This document shows, in pieces, positions 15,188 through 23,904 of a stretch of DNA of 56,552 nt. Position 1 is the stretch's first letter, and the number at the start of each line of letters is the position of its first letter. The DNA is taken from assembly GCA_017450065.1 (NCBI GenBank), contig JAFSYI010000015.1, forward strand, positions 1 to 56,552, read 5' to 3'. The DNA comes from Lachnospiraceae bacterium (GTDB taxonomy: Bacteria; Bacillota; Clostridia; Lachnospirales; Lachnospiraceae). The position numbers were made by a program, and so were the translations under genes. Under the pieces are notes generated by a model, which did not search any database, was not told the DNA's origin, and saw nothing but the letters and a program-made list of their open reading frames with translations.

Positions 15188-15547
15188 ATGTTGATTAAAA
15201 TGATTAAACCGGATTTTGTGTTTGAAAATGAAGCCGGTAGTTTGAAACAGCTGGTTCATGATGGATGGAAACAGGTAAATGTCATTACATCTGTTGCAGG
15301 TGCAATTCGGGGAAATCATTATCACAAATTCAATGAAGAGGGTTTCTATATTATCCAAGGTTCTTTCAAGTTGATTGTATGGAAAGAAGATGAGAAAGAA
15401 GAGTACATAATCAAAGCGGGAAACATGTTCCTTGTTTATCCATATGTCTTCCATACCTTTGAATACATTGAGGATACTGTGTTGGTCTCCATGTATAGCA
15501 AGGGTGTTGAATTATCAGAAACTGAAAAAGATATATGGACGGAATAA
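15188..15547 (+). CDS. Cupin-domain protein, possible sugar epimerase/isomerase
   Basis: A 119-residue small beta-barrel. RGNHYHKFNEEGFYIIQG (about residues 42-59) gives the H-x-H and E-x(n)-G metal-site pattern of RmlC-like cupins. It resembles the sugar epimerase or ketoisomerase cupins (FdtA/WxcM C-terminal, RmlC-like) used after 4,6-dehydratases. Placed directly after the GDP-heptose dehydratase, it may epimerise the keto-intermediate. The start at 15188 follows GGAGG; an earlier in-frame ATG at 15164 has no ribosome site. Confidence 0.65.
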   Translation: MLIKMIKPDFVFENEAGSLKQLVHDGWKQVNVITSVAGAIRGNHYHKFNEEGFYIIQGSFKLIVWKEDEKEEYIIKAGNMFLVYPYVFHTFEYIEDTVLVSMYSKGVELSETEKDIWTE

Positions 15548-15573
15548 ATATGGGAATAGGAGTAGGCACTATT

Positions 15574-16323
15574 ATGGATACAAAGGATATGCGTTTTCTA
15601 AATACACATATTAGCAATCTAAATATGGATGAGGTGAAAGAATTCATCGATGAACGGGTAAATTCTAGAATCCCTGCGCATATTGTCTCACTAAATGTGG
15701 ATCAGGTTGTAAAAATTGAAAAGAATAAAGAATTCGCCAAAATAGTTAAAGATGCAGAACTTGTAATAACAGACGGAACTCCGCTCATTTGGATTTCAAA
15801 AATTAGAAAAACACCTATACATACAAAAATAGACGGACCACGCTTAGGCGAGGAGAGCATAAAGCATGCAGCAAAAAGAGGCTACAGTGTTTTCCTTCTT
15901 GGTGCAAAGGATGGTGTGGCTGTTAAGGCAGCCAAGGAACTAGTGAGAAAGTATAAAGAACTAAAAATCGCTGGAACATATTCACCCCCATTTGGATTTG
16001 AAAAAAACGAAGAAGAAATTGAGCATATAAATAACTTGCTGAGAGAGAGTAAAGCTGACATTCTAATTGTTGGATTGAGTGCTCCAAAGCAGGAAATTTT
16101 TGTTTATAACAACATGATTAATTACCAAATCCCAATATCAATTTCATTAGGTGCAGCTATTGATTTCTATGCCGGAAACATAAAGAGAGCTCCGGAGTGG
16201 GTTAACAAATGCGGTCTTGAATGGCTTTATAGGTTTTTTAAAGAGCCGAAACGACTGTTTAGAAGATATTTTGTTGATGACATTAAAATATTCAAAATAG
16301 TCAGAAAATATAAGGCTGATTAG
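15574..16323 (+). CDS. tagA: WecG/TagA/CpsF family glycosyltransferase (GT26)
   Basis: A transferase of about 249 residues that adds a sugar (ManNAc or ManNAcA in known members) to a polyprenyl-diphosphate-linked first sugar. Motifs are TDGTPLIWISKIR (about residues 66-78), GYSVFLLGAKDGVAVKAAKEL, ILIVGLSAPKQEIF and GAAIDFYAGNIKRAPEWVNKCGLEWLYRFFKEPKRL, the full GT26 pattern including the basic C-terminal membrane-binding tail. The start is uncertain: in-frame ATGs lie at 15535, 15550 and 15574. The last best matches homologue N-termini and has AGGAG upstream, 11 nt away. It suggests a GlcNAc-PP-lipid primer. Confidence 0.88.
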   Translation: MDTKDMRFLNTHISNLNMDEVKEFIDERVNSRIPAHIVSLNVDQVVKIEKNKEFAKIVKDAELVITDGTPLIWISKIRKTPIHTKIDGPRLGEESIKHAAKRGYSVFLLGAKDGVAVKAAKELVRKYKELKIAGTYSPPFGFEKNEEEIEHINNLLRESKADILIVGLSAPKQEIFVYNNMINYQIPISISLGAAIDFYAGNIKRAPEWVNKCGLEWLYRFFKEPKRLFRRYFVDDIKIFKIVRKYKAD

Positions 16324-16333
16324 GAGAGAAAAG

Positions 16334-17161
16334 ATGGAAGGAATGACTCCATTACGCAAAGTTCAATTGATGGAACTGGATATTTTCAACGAGATTGTAA
16401 GAATATGTGATAAATACATGCTTACATATTATATTTCGGGTGGGACATATCTTGGAGCAGTGAGACACAAAGGATTTATTCCGTGGGATGATGATATGGA
16501 CGTAGCAATACCGCGTAGCGATTACAAGAAGTTTCTAAAGATTGCACCAAAAGAGTTACAGAAAGATTTATATCTGGTACATTATTCCGTTTGCAAAACA
16601 AATCTTCAACATGCTCAGATATGCAACCGCACTAAACATCTCCGTGAAAAGAATTCCATGGTAGAAAAAGTGGTGGACGTATTTGTAGATATATTCCCAC
16701 TTGATGGAATTCCAAGCGGAGGACTTAAGCAGAAGCTCCATAAAGCAGGGCTTCTTTATTATCGGATGATGTATGTCTATTCAGTATTTGATGAGTATGT
16801 TTCAATCAATAAACCAAACAGACCACTACATGAAAAGATTCTTCTGGTAATTGGAAAAACAGGTATTCCACAGAAGGTACTGAACAGAGAGAAGCGGATC
16901 AGGAAGTTCGATAACTTTGTCGCAAAATATGATTTTTATAAATCTGACTATGTGCTCAATTTTTCTGGTAGATATAAGTTTAAGAGTATTTTCGACCGGA
17001 AGAAGGTTTATGCCGATGGACGTATGTATGAGTTTGAAGGTGAGATGTTTAACGGTCCGTATGACTATGACTTCTATCTCAAACAGATATATGGGGATTA
17101 CATGAAGCTGCCACCTGAGGATCAGAGGAACTGGCACGAATCGGAAGTGATTGAGGACTGA
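16334..17161 (+). CDS. LicD family phosphotransferase
   Basis: A 275-residue enzyme of the LicD/nucleotidyltransferase-fold family, which attaches a phospho-alcohol such as phosphocholine or phosphoglycerol, from a CDP donor, to a glycan. The signature YISGGTYLGAVRHKGFIPWD followed by DDMDVAIPR lies at about residues 33-62, including the WDDDMD metal motif. VDVFPLD-type and late FNGPYDYDFYLKQIYGDYM motifs complete the family pattern. The next gene encodes a TagD-like cytidylyltransferase, so CDP-glycerol is the likely donor and phosphoglycerol the likely decoration. The gene starts 11 bp after tagA with an AGGAG site. Confidence 0.9.
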   Translation: MEGMTPLRKVQLMELDIFNEIVRICDKYMLTYYISGGTYLGAVRHKGFIPWDDDMDVAIPRSDYKKFLKIAPKELQKDLYLVHYSVCKTNLQHAQICNRTKHLREKNSMVEKVVDVFVDIFPLDGIPSGGLKQKLHKAGLLYYRMMYVYSVFDEYVSINKPNRPLHEKILLVIGKTGIPQKVLNREKRIRKFDNFVAKYDFYKSDYVLNFSGRYKFKSIFDRKKVYADGRMYEFEGEMFNGPYDYDFYLKQIYGDYMKLPPEDQRNWHESEVIED

Positions 17162-17165
17162 TTAT

Positions 17166-17594
17166 ATGAAAAAATATACGATAGGATTCACACAGGGGAC
17201 ATACGATATGTTCCATATAGGTCATCTTAATCTTATCAATCATGCCAAGGAATACTGTGATTACCTGATAGTAGGTGTTAACGCTGATGCACTTGTTCAG
17301 CAGTATAAACATAAAACACCCGTGATAAAAGAGACTGAAAGAGCCGAAATTGTAAGGAATCTAAAAGCAGTTGACGAATGCGTTATCACCACTACACTGG
17401 ATAAACTTGTGGCCTGGGATCAATATCACTTCAATGCTATTTTTATCGGTGATGATTGGAAGGGTAATCCCAGATGGGAACAGACAAAACTTGATCTTGC
17501 AAAAAAAGATGTAGATCTGGTTTTCCTGCCCCACACCGCAGGAGTCAGCTCGACTGGATTGAGGAATGTTGAAGGAAATAAGGTTGAAGAATAA
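17166..17594 (+). CDS. tagD: Glycerol-3-phosphate cytidylyltransferase-like
   Basis: A 142-residue cytidylyltransferase making CDP-glycerol (or a related CDP-alcohol) from CTP. It has TQGTYDMFHIGHLNLI with the HIGH motif at residues 17-20, IVGVNADALVQQYK and the C-terminal VSSTGLR corresponding to ISSTxIR. The length is normal for TagD. The ATG at 17166 is chosen; a TTG at 17151 overlaps the licD stop. Only 4 bp separate it from licD, supporting a joint role in glycan phosphoglycerylation. Ethanolamine or ribitol relatives are alternatives. Confidence 0.85.
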   Translation: MKKYTIGFTQGTYDMFHIGHLNLINHAKEYCDYLIVGVNADALVQQYKHKTPVIKETERAEIVRNLKAVDECVITTTLDKLVAWDQYHFNAIFIGDDWKGNPRWEQTKLDLAKKDVDLVFLPHTAGVSSTGLRNVEGNKVEE

Positions 17595-17709
17595 GCATAA
17601 ACGCATTTCTTATTTACAATTATTCCAAATTTCTAATGATGATCATAACATCAGTTCATAAGCATTTTACCAGAATTGTGAGGAGATAGCTGATTCAACG
17701 GTGATAATA

Positions 17710-18927
17710 ATGAAATCTTATTTAAACAAATTCATAGGTTTAATATACACCTTCTTTTTAAGCAGAAACAAAAACAGAAGGGAAATAAATAATGATAAAT
17801 ATTTGCTTATCATATGTGGGCACATGGGAAATGCCATATTGATAATAGACGGTTTGATGGAGCTCATAAACTATTGCAGAGACACAGGAAAGGAGTTATC
17901 GATAGTCTGTGATCCATATATGTGGAAGACACTTAATAATCTTCAGGAATTAAAAGATGTAAATTATCTCGAAAATGTTCTTGCAGATAATGCCAGATTT
18001 TTTATTGGGAATTTAACAAGAATGCATAAACTTGTAAAAGGATTGGAGTATGAAAAAATAATAACGTCATTACCAATCAATAATGTCGACCACTTCCTTG
18101 CTATTACAATCCCATGCAAAGAGAACTGGTGTATAAAGGATGATATTGAACGCATAAGAAGTATGCGCACGATAGGTTTTGGGTTTATCGAAAAGTGCTA
18201 TTCAAATATGGTAGTTTCCAACGTCGATATGCACGAAACTCAGAGATATAAGAAACTGTTTATGAGCGTCGGGGTTAATGACTATCAGACTTCTATACAT
18301 GACTTAAGAGGCACTTTAAGAACACAAAACAGTAAATATATACCATCGAACAAATATATTACAATTGCGTTGGATTCGATGAATCCAAACAGAAAATGGA
18401 GATTAGAAAAATACTCCTTACTAATAGAAAAATTGTTGCAGAAATATTCTTATGACATAGTCTTGACAGGAACAAACGTTAACGAAATTGAATTCGAAAA
18501 ATGCATCAAAGTAAAATTTAGTAATAACGAAAGAGTTATTGATCTTGTCGGGAAAACCAAGTTTTATGAGTGGCTTTATATTTTAAGTAAGGCTGAGTTT
18601 CATATTGGTGTCGACAGCGGTTCGATCCATTTCGCAACATCAAGCGGCGCACAAGCTTACTGTATTACCGGAGTATGGGATGGACATCGTGTTTTCCCTT
18701 ATCATTGCGATACGTTACCGGAAGGATTACATGAACCCATTTGCATTTACAGAACTGATCTGGATTATGAAAAGCTACCTTGTTATGCATGCAAAGTTAG
18801 AGGAACAGAGTTTGGCACACTCAATAAGGCTTGTAAGAAAGCATGTAAAAAGGGCTACCCTTGTGAATGTCTTGAGAACATTACTGTTGATGACGTTATT
18901 GAATGCTTGGATGCTAACTATAGATAA
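17710..18927 (+). CDS. GT9 heptosyltransferase-like protein with Cys-rich C-terminus, first copy
   Basis: A 405-residue GT-B transferase of family GT9, whose known members transfer heptose from ADP-heptose. The N-terminal part has YLLIICGHMGNAILIIDGLMEL. The donor domain has VLTGTNVNEIEFE, RVIDLVGKTKFYEWLYILSKA and HIGVDSGSIHFATSSGAQAY (about residues 295-320), matching the D-S/T-G-x-x-H motif. The last 50 residues carry seven Cys, with C-x2-C-x13-C-x3-C, the same spacing as in the second GT9 gene at 23905. The start is uncertain (GTG at 17701 or ATG at 17710; AGGAG is distant). A Gram-positive GT9 next to hldE suggests ADP-heptose as donor. Confidence 0.82.
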   Translation: MKSYLNKFIGLIYTFFLSRNKNRREINNDKYLLIICGHMGNAILIIDGLMELINYCRDTGKELSIVCDPYMWKTLNNLQELKDVNYLENVLADNARFFIGNLTRMHKLVKGLEYEKIITSLPINNVDHFLAITIPCKENWCIKDDIERIRSMRTIGFGFIEKCYSNMVVSNVDMHETQRYKKLFMSVGVNDYQTSIHDLRGTLRTQNSKYIPSNKYITIALDSMNPNRKWRLEKYSLLIEKLLQKYSYDIVLTGTNVNEIEFEKCIKVKFSNNERVIDLVGKTKFYEWLYILSKAEFHIGVDSGSIHFATSSGAQAYCITGVWDGHRVFPYHCDTLPEGLHEPICIYRTDLDYEKLPCYACKVRGTEFGTLNKACKKACKKGYPCECLENITVDDVIECLDANYR

Positions 18928-18962
18928 TTCCGGTTATTACGGAATATACGTATGAGGATAAA

Positions 18963-20213
18963 ATGCAACGGAGTAGATTAAACAAATATGTACTCTATTT
19001 TATCATAATATTTCCTTTGGTTATCCCAGAGGGATTGGCTACTTTGTCAAGTACAGCATATAGTTTTATCTTTAGATATGGACGGTTCACGTCTTTTGCA
19101 ATAATTTCTCTGCTGTATTTTTTTAAGTTAAAGAGTAGAAAAAGAACAGTGCCCGTACAATTAAAATATATGATTCTACTAGCAGTATATTGCTTGCTCA
19201 TTACTTTACTCCATGGACTCCGAAGTTCTGATTGGCTATCAGTGTTCTGGCCATGTTTATTTGCTGGAATTATTGTTGATTATGGCCGAAAAGATATAAA
19301 TCTTCTAATAGAAACGCTTTTATTAGTGTTAGAGTTTTGGATTTACATTAATCTTATTTTTATGCTTCTATATCCCAATGGCATGTATGTCAATACAACT
19401 GTAGGATACACAAAAAACTGGGTATTAGGTTATAAAAGTTCATTTCAATATATAATTTATCCAGCTGTCATTTTAGGTTGGCTCAAAAGTTCATATGGAG
19501 GCAGAAAAGCAAGGTTTTGGATATTACTCACAACAAGTATTACCGAAGCCTTAATAAGCAAAAATGCAATGCTTATTGTCGCCCTCATACTTGTACTCAT
19601 ATGTTATCTTTTTAGGTTAACAGAGAATACAAAAATCATGAATCCGATAGTGTATTCTATTGGATTATTGGTTGTGAATATATTGTTTATATTCAGCTTA
19701 ACTTCATTATTAAACACTAAGTTAGGATTGTTTTTCATTGATTATTACGGAAAAAGTACAACCTTAGGAGGCCGAGCATCATACATATGGCCAATCACAA
19801 TAAAAAAAATATTACAGAATCCCTTATTTGGCTACGGAGTAAGGTCATCAGCCGAAAGAAGAATGTTGTACATGAATCGCCCTGCTGCAATCCACGCTCA
19901 TAATCAATTACTTGAAATGCTGTTTATAGGAGGTATTGTCTTTGTTCTTATTTATACCGTCTTTTTCATAAGAATGTACAAAGAGACAAAAGATTGTGCC
20001 GGCAAACAATCCACCAAAATAATATTGTTCGGTTTGTTTGTATTCTTCTGCATGATGTCCGTTGAAATTTTCATAAGATATACCGGATTTGCAGTTTGGA
20101 TATTAATATTTCTTGCCTTTGTTTCCAACGAAATCGATGTGAAATATGAAAGCAGATTATATCAAACAAAGAATTTGGGAAAGTATCCTAGAATAAAGTT
20201 TAAACACATGTAA
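18963..20213 (+). CDS. wzy: Wzy-like O-antigen/capsule polymerase
   Basis: A 416-residue polytopic membrane protein with about ten or more hydrophobic segments and little sequence signature, as usual for Wzy. The O-antigen ligase/polymerase-type loop is visible as TLGGRASYIWPITIKKILQN, then FGYGVRSSAE and AIHAHNQLLEMLFIGGI (about residues 264-322). It should polymerise repeat units at the outer face of the membrane. Placement between the transferases and the flippase fits. The ribosome site is GAGGATAAA. A lipid-A-core ligase (WaaL) is unlikely in a Gram-positive. Confidence 0.8.
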   Translation: MQRSRLNKYVLYFIIIFPLVIPEGLATLSSTAYSFIFRYGRFTSFAIISLLYFFKLKSRKRTVPVQLKYMILLAVYCLLITLLHGLRSSDWLSVFWPCLFAGIIVDYGRKDINLLIETLLLVLEFWIYINLIFMLLYPNGMYVNTTVGYTKNWVLGYKSSFQYIIYPAVILGWLKSSYGGRKARFWILLTTSITEALISKNAMLIVALILVLICYLFRLTENTKIMNPIVYSIGLLVVNILFIFSLTSLLNTKLGLFFIDYYGKSTTLGGRASYIWPITIKKILQNPLFGYGVRSSAERRMLYMNRPAAIHAHNQLLEMLFIGGIVFVLIYTVFFIRMYKETKDCAGKQSTKIILFGLFVFFCMMSVEIFIRYTGFAVWILIFLAFVSNEIDVKYESRLYQTKNLGKYPRIKFKHM

Positions 20214-20245
20214 ATTAAGTATTTGCTATATAGAAGAGGTTGTAA

Positions 20246-21679
20246 ATGGCAGTTAGGTTATCTAACAGAGACTATTTGTGGAGCTACATAGGCGTTTTTC
20301 TTTCACTGTTTGCTAATATCATTATGGTTCCATTTATTATGTATTATCTGGATGGAGATCATTATGGACTTTGGGGTGTATTTCAAAGTCTGGCAGGAAT
20401 AACCGTTCTATTTGACTTCGGTTTCACGACTACTTTTGGAAGAAATATCAATTATTGTTGGAACGGGGCAGAAAGGCTAGAGAAAACAGGAGTAATTTAT
20501 TCAAAAACGCCGGAGCCGAACTTCTACCTGATGAAAAAAACTATGGTAGCATGTCAACGTGTCTTTCTCCTGATTTCCGGCACAGCTCTTCTACTCATGT
20601 TATCAATAGGTACTGCTTATATAGCACATATTTCAAAACCGATTGGAACTTTAGAGCCGCTTATTGCTTGGATAATTTATGCTATAGCTATATTTTTAAA
20701 TCTATATTTCGGATATTACGGTTCTTTCCTCAGAGGAGTTGGTTCCATTGCAGATTTCAATAAAGCCATAGTTTTTTCAAAAGCAGCACAAATTGTGGTA
20801 ACAATACTTTTTCTATGGTTAGGTTTTGGTTTGATCGGTACAGGTGTAGCTTATCTTACATATGGTACTTTATATAGGCTTATTGCCAAGAAAAGGTTCT
20901 ATAAGTACAAAGGAATAGGTGAAGGACTAAAGAAAATAACTATACAAATCCCAGGTACAGAGATTAAAGATATGTTCTTGACTGTGTGGTACAATGCATG
21001 GAGAGAAGGCCTTGTATCACTATCAAACTATCTTTCAAATCAGGCTTGCACAATTATCGTTTCATTATACATGCCCTTAACACAAACAGGGGCTTATTCT
21101 TTAGGTGTTCAGCTTTGTACAGCTGTCGCGCAGGTAGCTGGTGCTATGTATAGATCAAACCAACCGGTTCTTCAATCAGCATATATCAGCAATGATAAAA
21201 AGGCACAAAAGCGTACAATGTCGTTGATTGTCTTTTCATTTACATCTTTGGATATGCTTGGAATGCTTACGGTAACGATCATAGGTCTTCCGATTCTCAG
21301 ACTAATCCGTCCGGAAAGTGTTATTGCACCTACAGTTCTACTGGCACTTGGATTCTACCATTTTATTTTAAATTTCAGAAACTGCTATACATCTTATTTT
21401 TCGTGCACAAATCGTATCCCATATGTGAAGGCATTCATTATCTCCTCTGTTACATGCATTATTTTGGCATATTTATCTATGGGAGAACTTGAAATGGGCA
21501 TCTGGGGAATTATAGCCTCACAGTTGATCAGTCAATTGATGTACAACGCATGGGTATGGACTTTCAAAGCACACAAAGAGTTGAATCTTTCAGCATACGA
21601 AACTGTCTATATGGGTTATGAAGAAATGATGAAGGTTGTTAGAAGTTTTCTTCACAAAGGGAGGATTAATAATGCTTGA
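20246..21679 (+). CDS. wzx: Wzx-like flippase for lipid-linked oligosaccharide
   Basis: A 477-residue MATE/MOP-type protein with about 12-14 predicted membrane segments. The start DYLWSYIGVFLSLFANIIMVPF and the amphipathic loop YYLDGDHYGLWGVFQSLAGI are typical of Wzx. It should flip the undecaprenyl-PP repeat unit across the membrane before Wzy acts. AGAGG precedes the start. Its last 8 bases overlap the hldE start, indicating coupled expression. Confidence 0.88.
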   Translation: MAVRLSNRDYLWSYIGVFLSLFANIIMVPFIMYYLDGDHYGLWGVFQSLAGITVLFDFGFTTTFGRNINYCWNGAERLEKTGVIYSKTPEPNFYLMKKTMVACQRVFLLISGTALLLMLSIGTAYIAHISKPIGTLEPLIAWIIYAIAIFLNLYFGYYGSFLRGVGSIADFNKAIVFSKAAQIVVTILFLWLGFGLIGTGVAYLTYGTLYRLIAKKRFYKYKGIGEGLKKITIQIPGTEIKDMFLTVWYNAWREGLVSLSNYLSNQACTIIVSLYMPLTQTGAYSLGVQLCTAVAQVAGAMYRSNQPVLQSAYISNDKKAQKRTMSLIVFSFTSLDMLGMLTVTIIGLPILRLIRPESVIAPTVLLALGFYHFILNFRNCYTSYFSCTNRIPYVKAFIISSVTCIILAYLSMGELEMGIWGIIASQLISQLMYNAWVWTFKAHKELNLSAYETVYMGYEEMMKVVRSFLHKGRINNA

Positions 21680-23165
21680 TCATAAAAATATACTTGTGAT
21701 AGGCGATGTAATGCTTGACATTTATTACACTGGTGAGGTTAACAGAATTTCTCCGGAAGCTCCGGTCCCAGTATTTAAGAAATTAAACGAGAGATGCGTT
21801 TTAGGTGGTGCCTCAAATGTTGTCGCTAACCTTGCAGCTGCCGGGCAAAAAGCTTCTGTTCTTGCAATGATCGGAAAAGATCGCGATGGAGATAGAATCA
21901 GAGAACTCTTCAAAGAAATTGGAGTAAACAATTCTTTGTTAGCCACATGGAATCGTCCTACAATAACCAAAACCCGATTCCTGGCAGAAAATAATCAACA
22001 AGTTCTTCGACTGGATATCGAAGACAATCAGCCTATAACAAATGATGAAGCCACATCTCTTCTCCAACAACTTAATAGTGTGATCGATCAGTTTGACCTT
22101 ATTCTAATATCAGATTATATAAAGGGCTTACTTACTTATGAGTTCACTCAAGGTATAATCAACATTGCTCGTGAACATGGCAAAAAGGTTTTGGTAGATG
22201 TTAAGGATGCAAGATTCGAAAAATATAAAGGAGCATGGTTATTAAAACCGAACAAGAAAGAACTGCATGATCTTACTAAAATGCCGGTTTCAACTGATGA
22301 TGAGCTTATCTCAGCAGCCAGATATCTTCTTCAGAAATCAGAATGTAGCTACATTTTGACCACTTGTGGATCAAAAGGCATGGTGCTTGTAGGCCCAGAT
22401 ATCGTCTATCATCTCGATACAGTCGGAAAGTCTGTTTATGATGTCACAGGTGCAGGAGATACTACAATTGCCTATCTGACAGCTGCACTGGCAAGTGGTA
22501 TTAATATTCAGGACGCTATGAATATTGCCAATCACGCCGCCGGTATCCAAGTAGGGAAAGTCGGAACATCTGCAGTTTATCTACATGAAGTTGAAGAAGC
22601 TATGACTTCAAAAAGCAGCTACAGAAAGCAAAAGATATTTAGACTAAACGAAAGAAATGACTTGAAAAAGCTGATCGCAGAATGGAAACACAATGGAGAA
22701 ACCATAGTCACAACAAATGGCTGTTTTGATATTATTCATCGCGGGCATATATCGCTTCTTGAGGAAGCTAAATCTTATGGAGATCATTTGATTGTCATGA
22801 TCAATACAGACAAGTCCGTAAAAAGATTAAAGGGGGCTGGCAGGCCAATTAATACTGAAGAAGACAGAGCAATGGTTATTGCTGCTCTTGACTGCGTTGA
22901 TGCTGTGGCTTTATTTGATCCGCTATCAGATAACAAAACAATTCCCGATGAGGATATTGCCGGGATGAGCTTTGAATTGAAAAAGACTGCTTTGGAAGCT
23001 CCAATGGCACTCCTTAAACTGATTGCACCTGATATTCATGCTAAAGGTGGCGATTACTCTGTAGATCAGGTTCCGGAAGCAATATATGCCAAGGAATACA
23101 GAGCAGTCCCGTTCATTCATGGTTACTCTACAACTCGAACAATAGAAAAGAGCAGACAAATGTAA
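21672..23165 (+). CDS. hldE: Bifunctional heptose 7-phosphate kinase / heptose 1-phosphate adenylyltransferase
   Basis: A 497-residue two-domain enzyme of the ADP-heptose route. Residues 1-315 are a ribokinase-fold kinase (LVIGDVMLDIYYTGEVNRISPEAP, GGASNVVANLAAAG, anion hole DVTGAGDTTIAY at about 256). Residues 335-497 are a nucleotidyltransferase (TTNGCFDIIHRGHISLLEEAK, HRGH at about 355; RPINTEEDRA; C-terminal STTRTI). The kinase makes the beta-1,7-bisphosphate and the second domain makes ADP-D-glycero-beta-D-manno-heptose after GmhB acts. Length and motifs match E. coli HldE, a protein rare in Gram-positives. The start at 21672 follows GGGAGG; no HldD epimerase gene is in the window. Confidence 0.92.
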   Translation: MLDHKNILVIGDVMLDIYYTGEVNRISPEAPVPVFKKLNERCVLGGASNVVANLAAAGQKASVLAMIGKDRDGDRIRELFKEIGVNNSLLATWNRPTITKTRFLAENNQQVLRLDIEDNQPITNDEATSLLQQLNSVIDQFDLILISDYIKGLLTYEFTQGIINIAREHGKKVLVDVKDARFEKYKGAWLLKPNKKELHDLTKMPVSTDDELISAARYLLQKSECSYILTTCGSKGMVLVGPDIVYHLDTVGKSVYDVTGAGDTTIAYLTAALASGINIQDAMNIANHAAGIQVGKVGTSAVYLHEVEEAMTSKSSYRKQKIFRLNERNDLKKLIAEWKHNGETIVTTNGCFDIIHRGHISLLEEAKSYGDHLIVMINTDKSVKRLKGAGRPINTEEDRAMVIAALDCVDAVALFDPLSDNKTIPDEDIAGMSFELKKTALEAPMALLKLIAPDIHAKGGDYSVDQVPEAIYAKEYRAVPFIHGYSTTRTIEKSRQM

Positions 23166-23223
23166 ATTGAATAAGGCGATACTTAATAATATGGTATAGC
23201 TGTTAGAAATGAGGAAGATTAAG

Positions 23224-23805
23224 ATGGAAGCAAAAAAACTAATAATTCAACGGTTTCAGGACAGCATCGCATTGAAAGAACAAAATATCAAAGATGATGC
23301 TCTTGTTTCTACTATTGTTAAAATCGCCGAAGAAATTATTGAAGTTATTAAGAACGGAAACAAGCTTATACTATGTGGAAATGGCGGTTCGGCATCTGAT
23401 GCTCTCCATTTCGCCGGAGAGATTGTCGGACGCTTTCAAAAGGAACGCTCTGCATGGGCTGCCGTTGTGTTGAATGCTGATGTAACAACAATGACTGCAA
23501 TCGCAAATGATTATGGATATGATGAAGTGTTTGCAAGACAGGCAGAAGGTCTCACAAAATCAGGCGATCTTTTTATCGGAATCAGTACAAGCGGTAACTC
23601 GGAAAATGTTCTCAGAGCAGTTAAGGTCGCAAAAGGAAAAGGCGCAAAAACCGCAGCATTACTAGGAAAAGATGGTGGAAAAATCTCCAATGAAGTAGAT
23701 TATCCGGTCATTGTGCGGTGTAATATTACAGCAAGAGTTCAGGAAAGTCATATCAACATAATTCACAGCATATGTGAGATAGTTGAGGATGCATTGTCGC
23801 AATGA
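23224..23805 (+). CDS. gmhA: Sedoheptulose 7-phosphate isomerase, second copy
   Basis: A 193-residue SIS-domain isomerase of the standard GmhA type: LILCGNGGSASDALHFAGEIVGRF (about residues 52-75), AIANDYGYDEVFARQAEGL, GISTSGNSENVLRAV and QESHINIIHSICEIVE with the catalytic Glu and His. Length and motifs match the LPS-type GmhA more closely than the first copy at 10203. It follows hldE and precedes a GT9 gene and gmhB, forming a complete ADP-heptose sub-cluster. The start at 23224 is chosen because GAGGAAG lies 6 nt upstream. Confidence 0.92.
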   Translation: MEAKKLIIQRFQDSIALKEQNIKDDALVSTIVKIAEEIIEVIKNGNKLILCGNGGSASDALHFAGEIVGRFQKERSAWAAVVLNADVTTMTAIANDYGYDEVFARQAEGLTKSGDLFIGISTSGNSENVLRAVKVAKGKGAKTAALLGKDGGKISNEVDYPVIVRCNITARVQESHINIIHSICEIVEDALSQ

Positions 23806-23904
23806 ATCATTGCCGGTAGTGTAAAACAGAATATGAAAACTGAGAACCATCATAAGAAATCAACCGCAAGCAGTACCCCTTATGATATATATGGAGCATA
23901 ATAA

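Noticed and set aside
18605-18955. 116-codon plus-strand frame within the first GT9 gene
   Set aside because: It overlaps the donor domain and Cys module of the GT9 gene in another frame and lacks family features.
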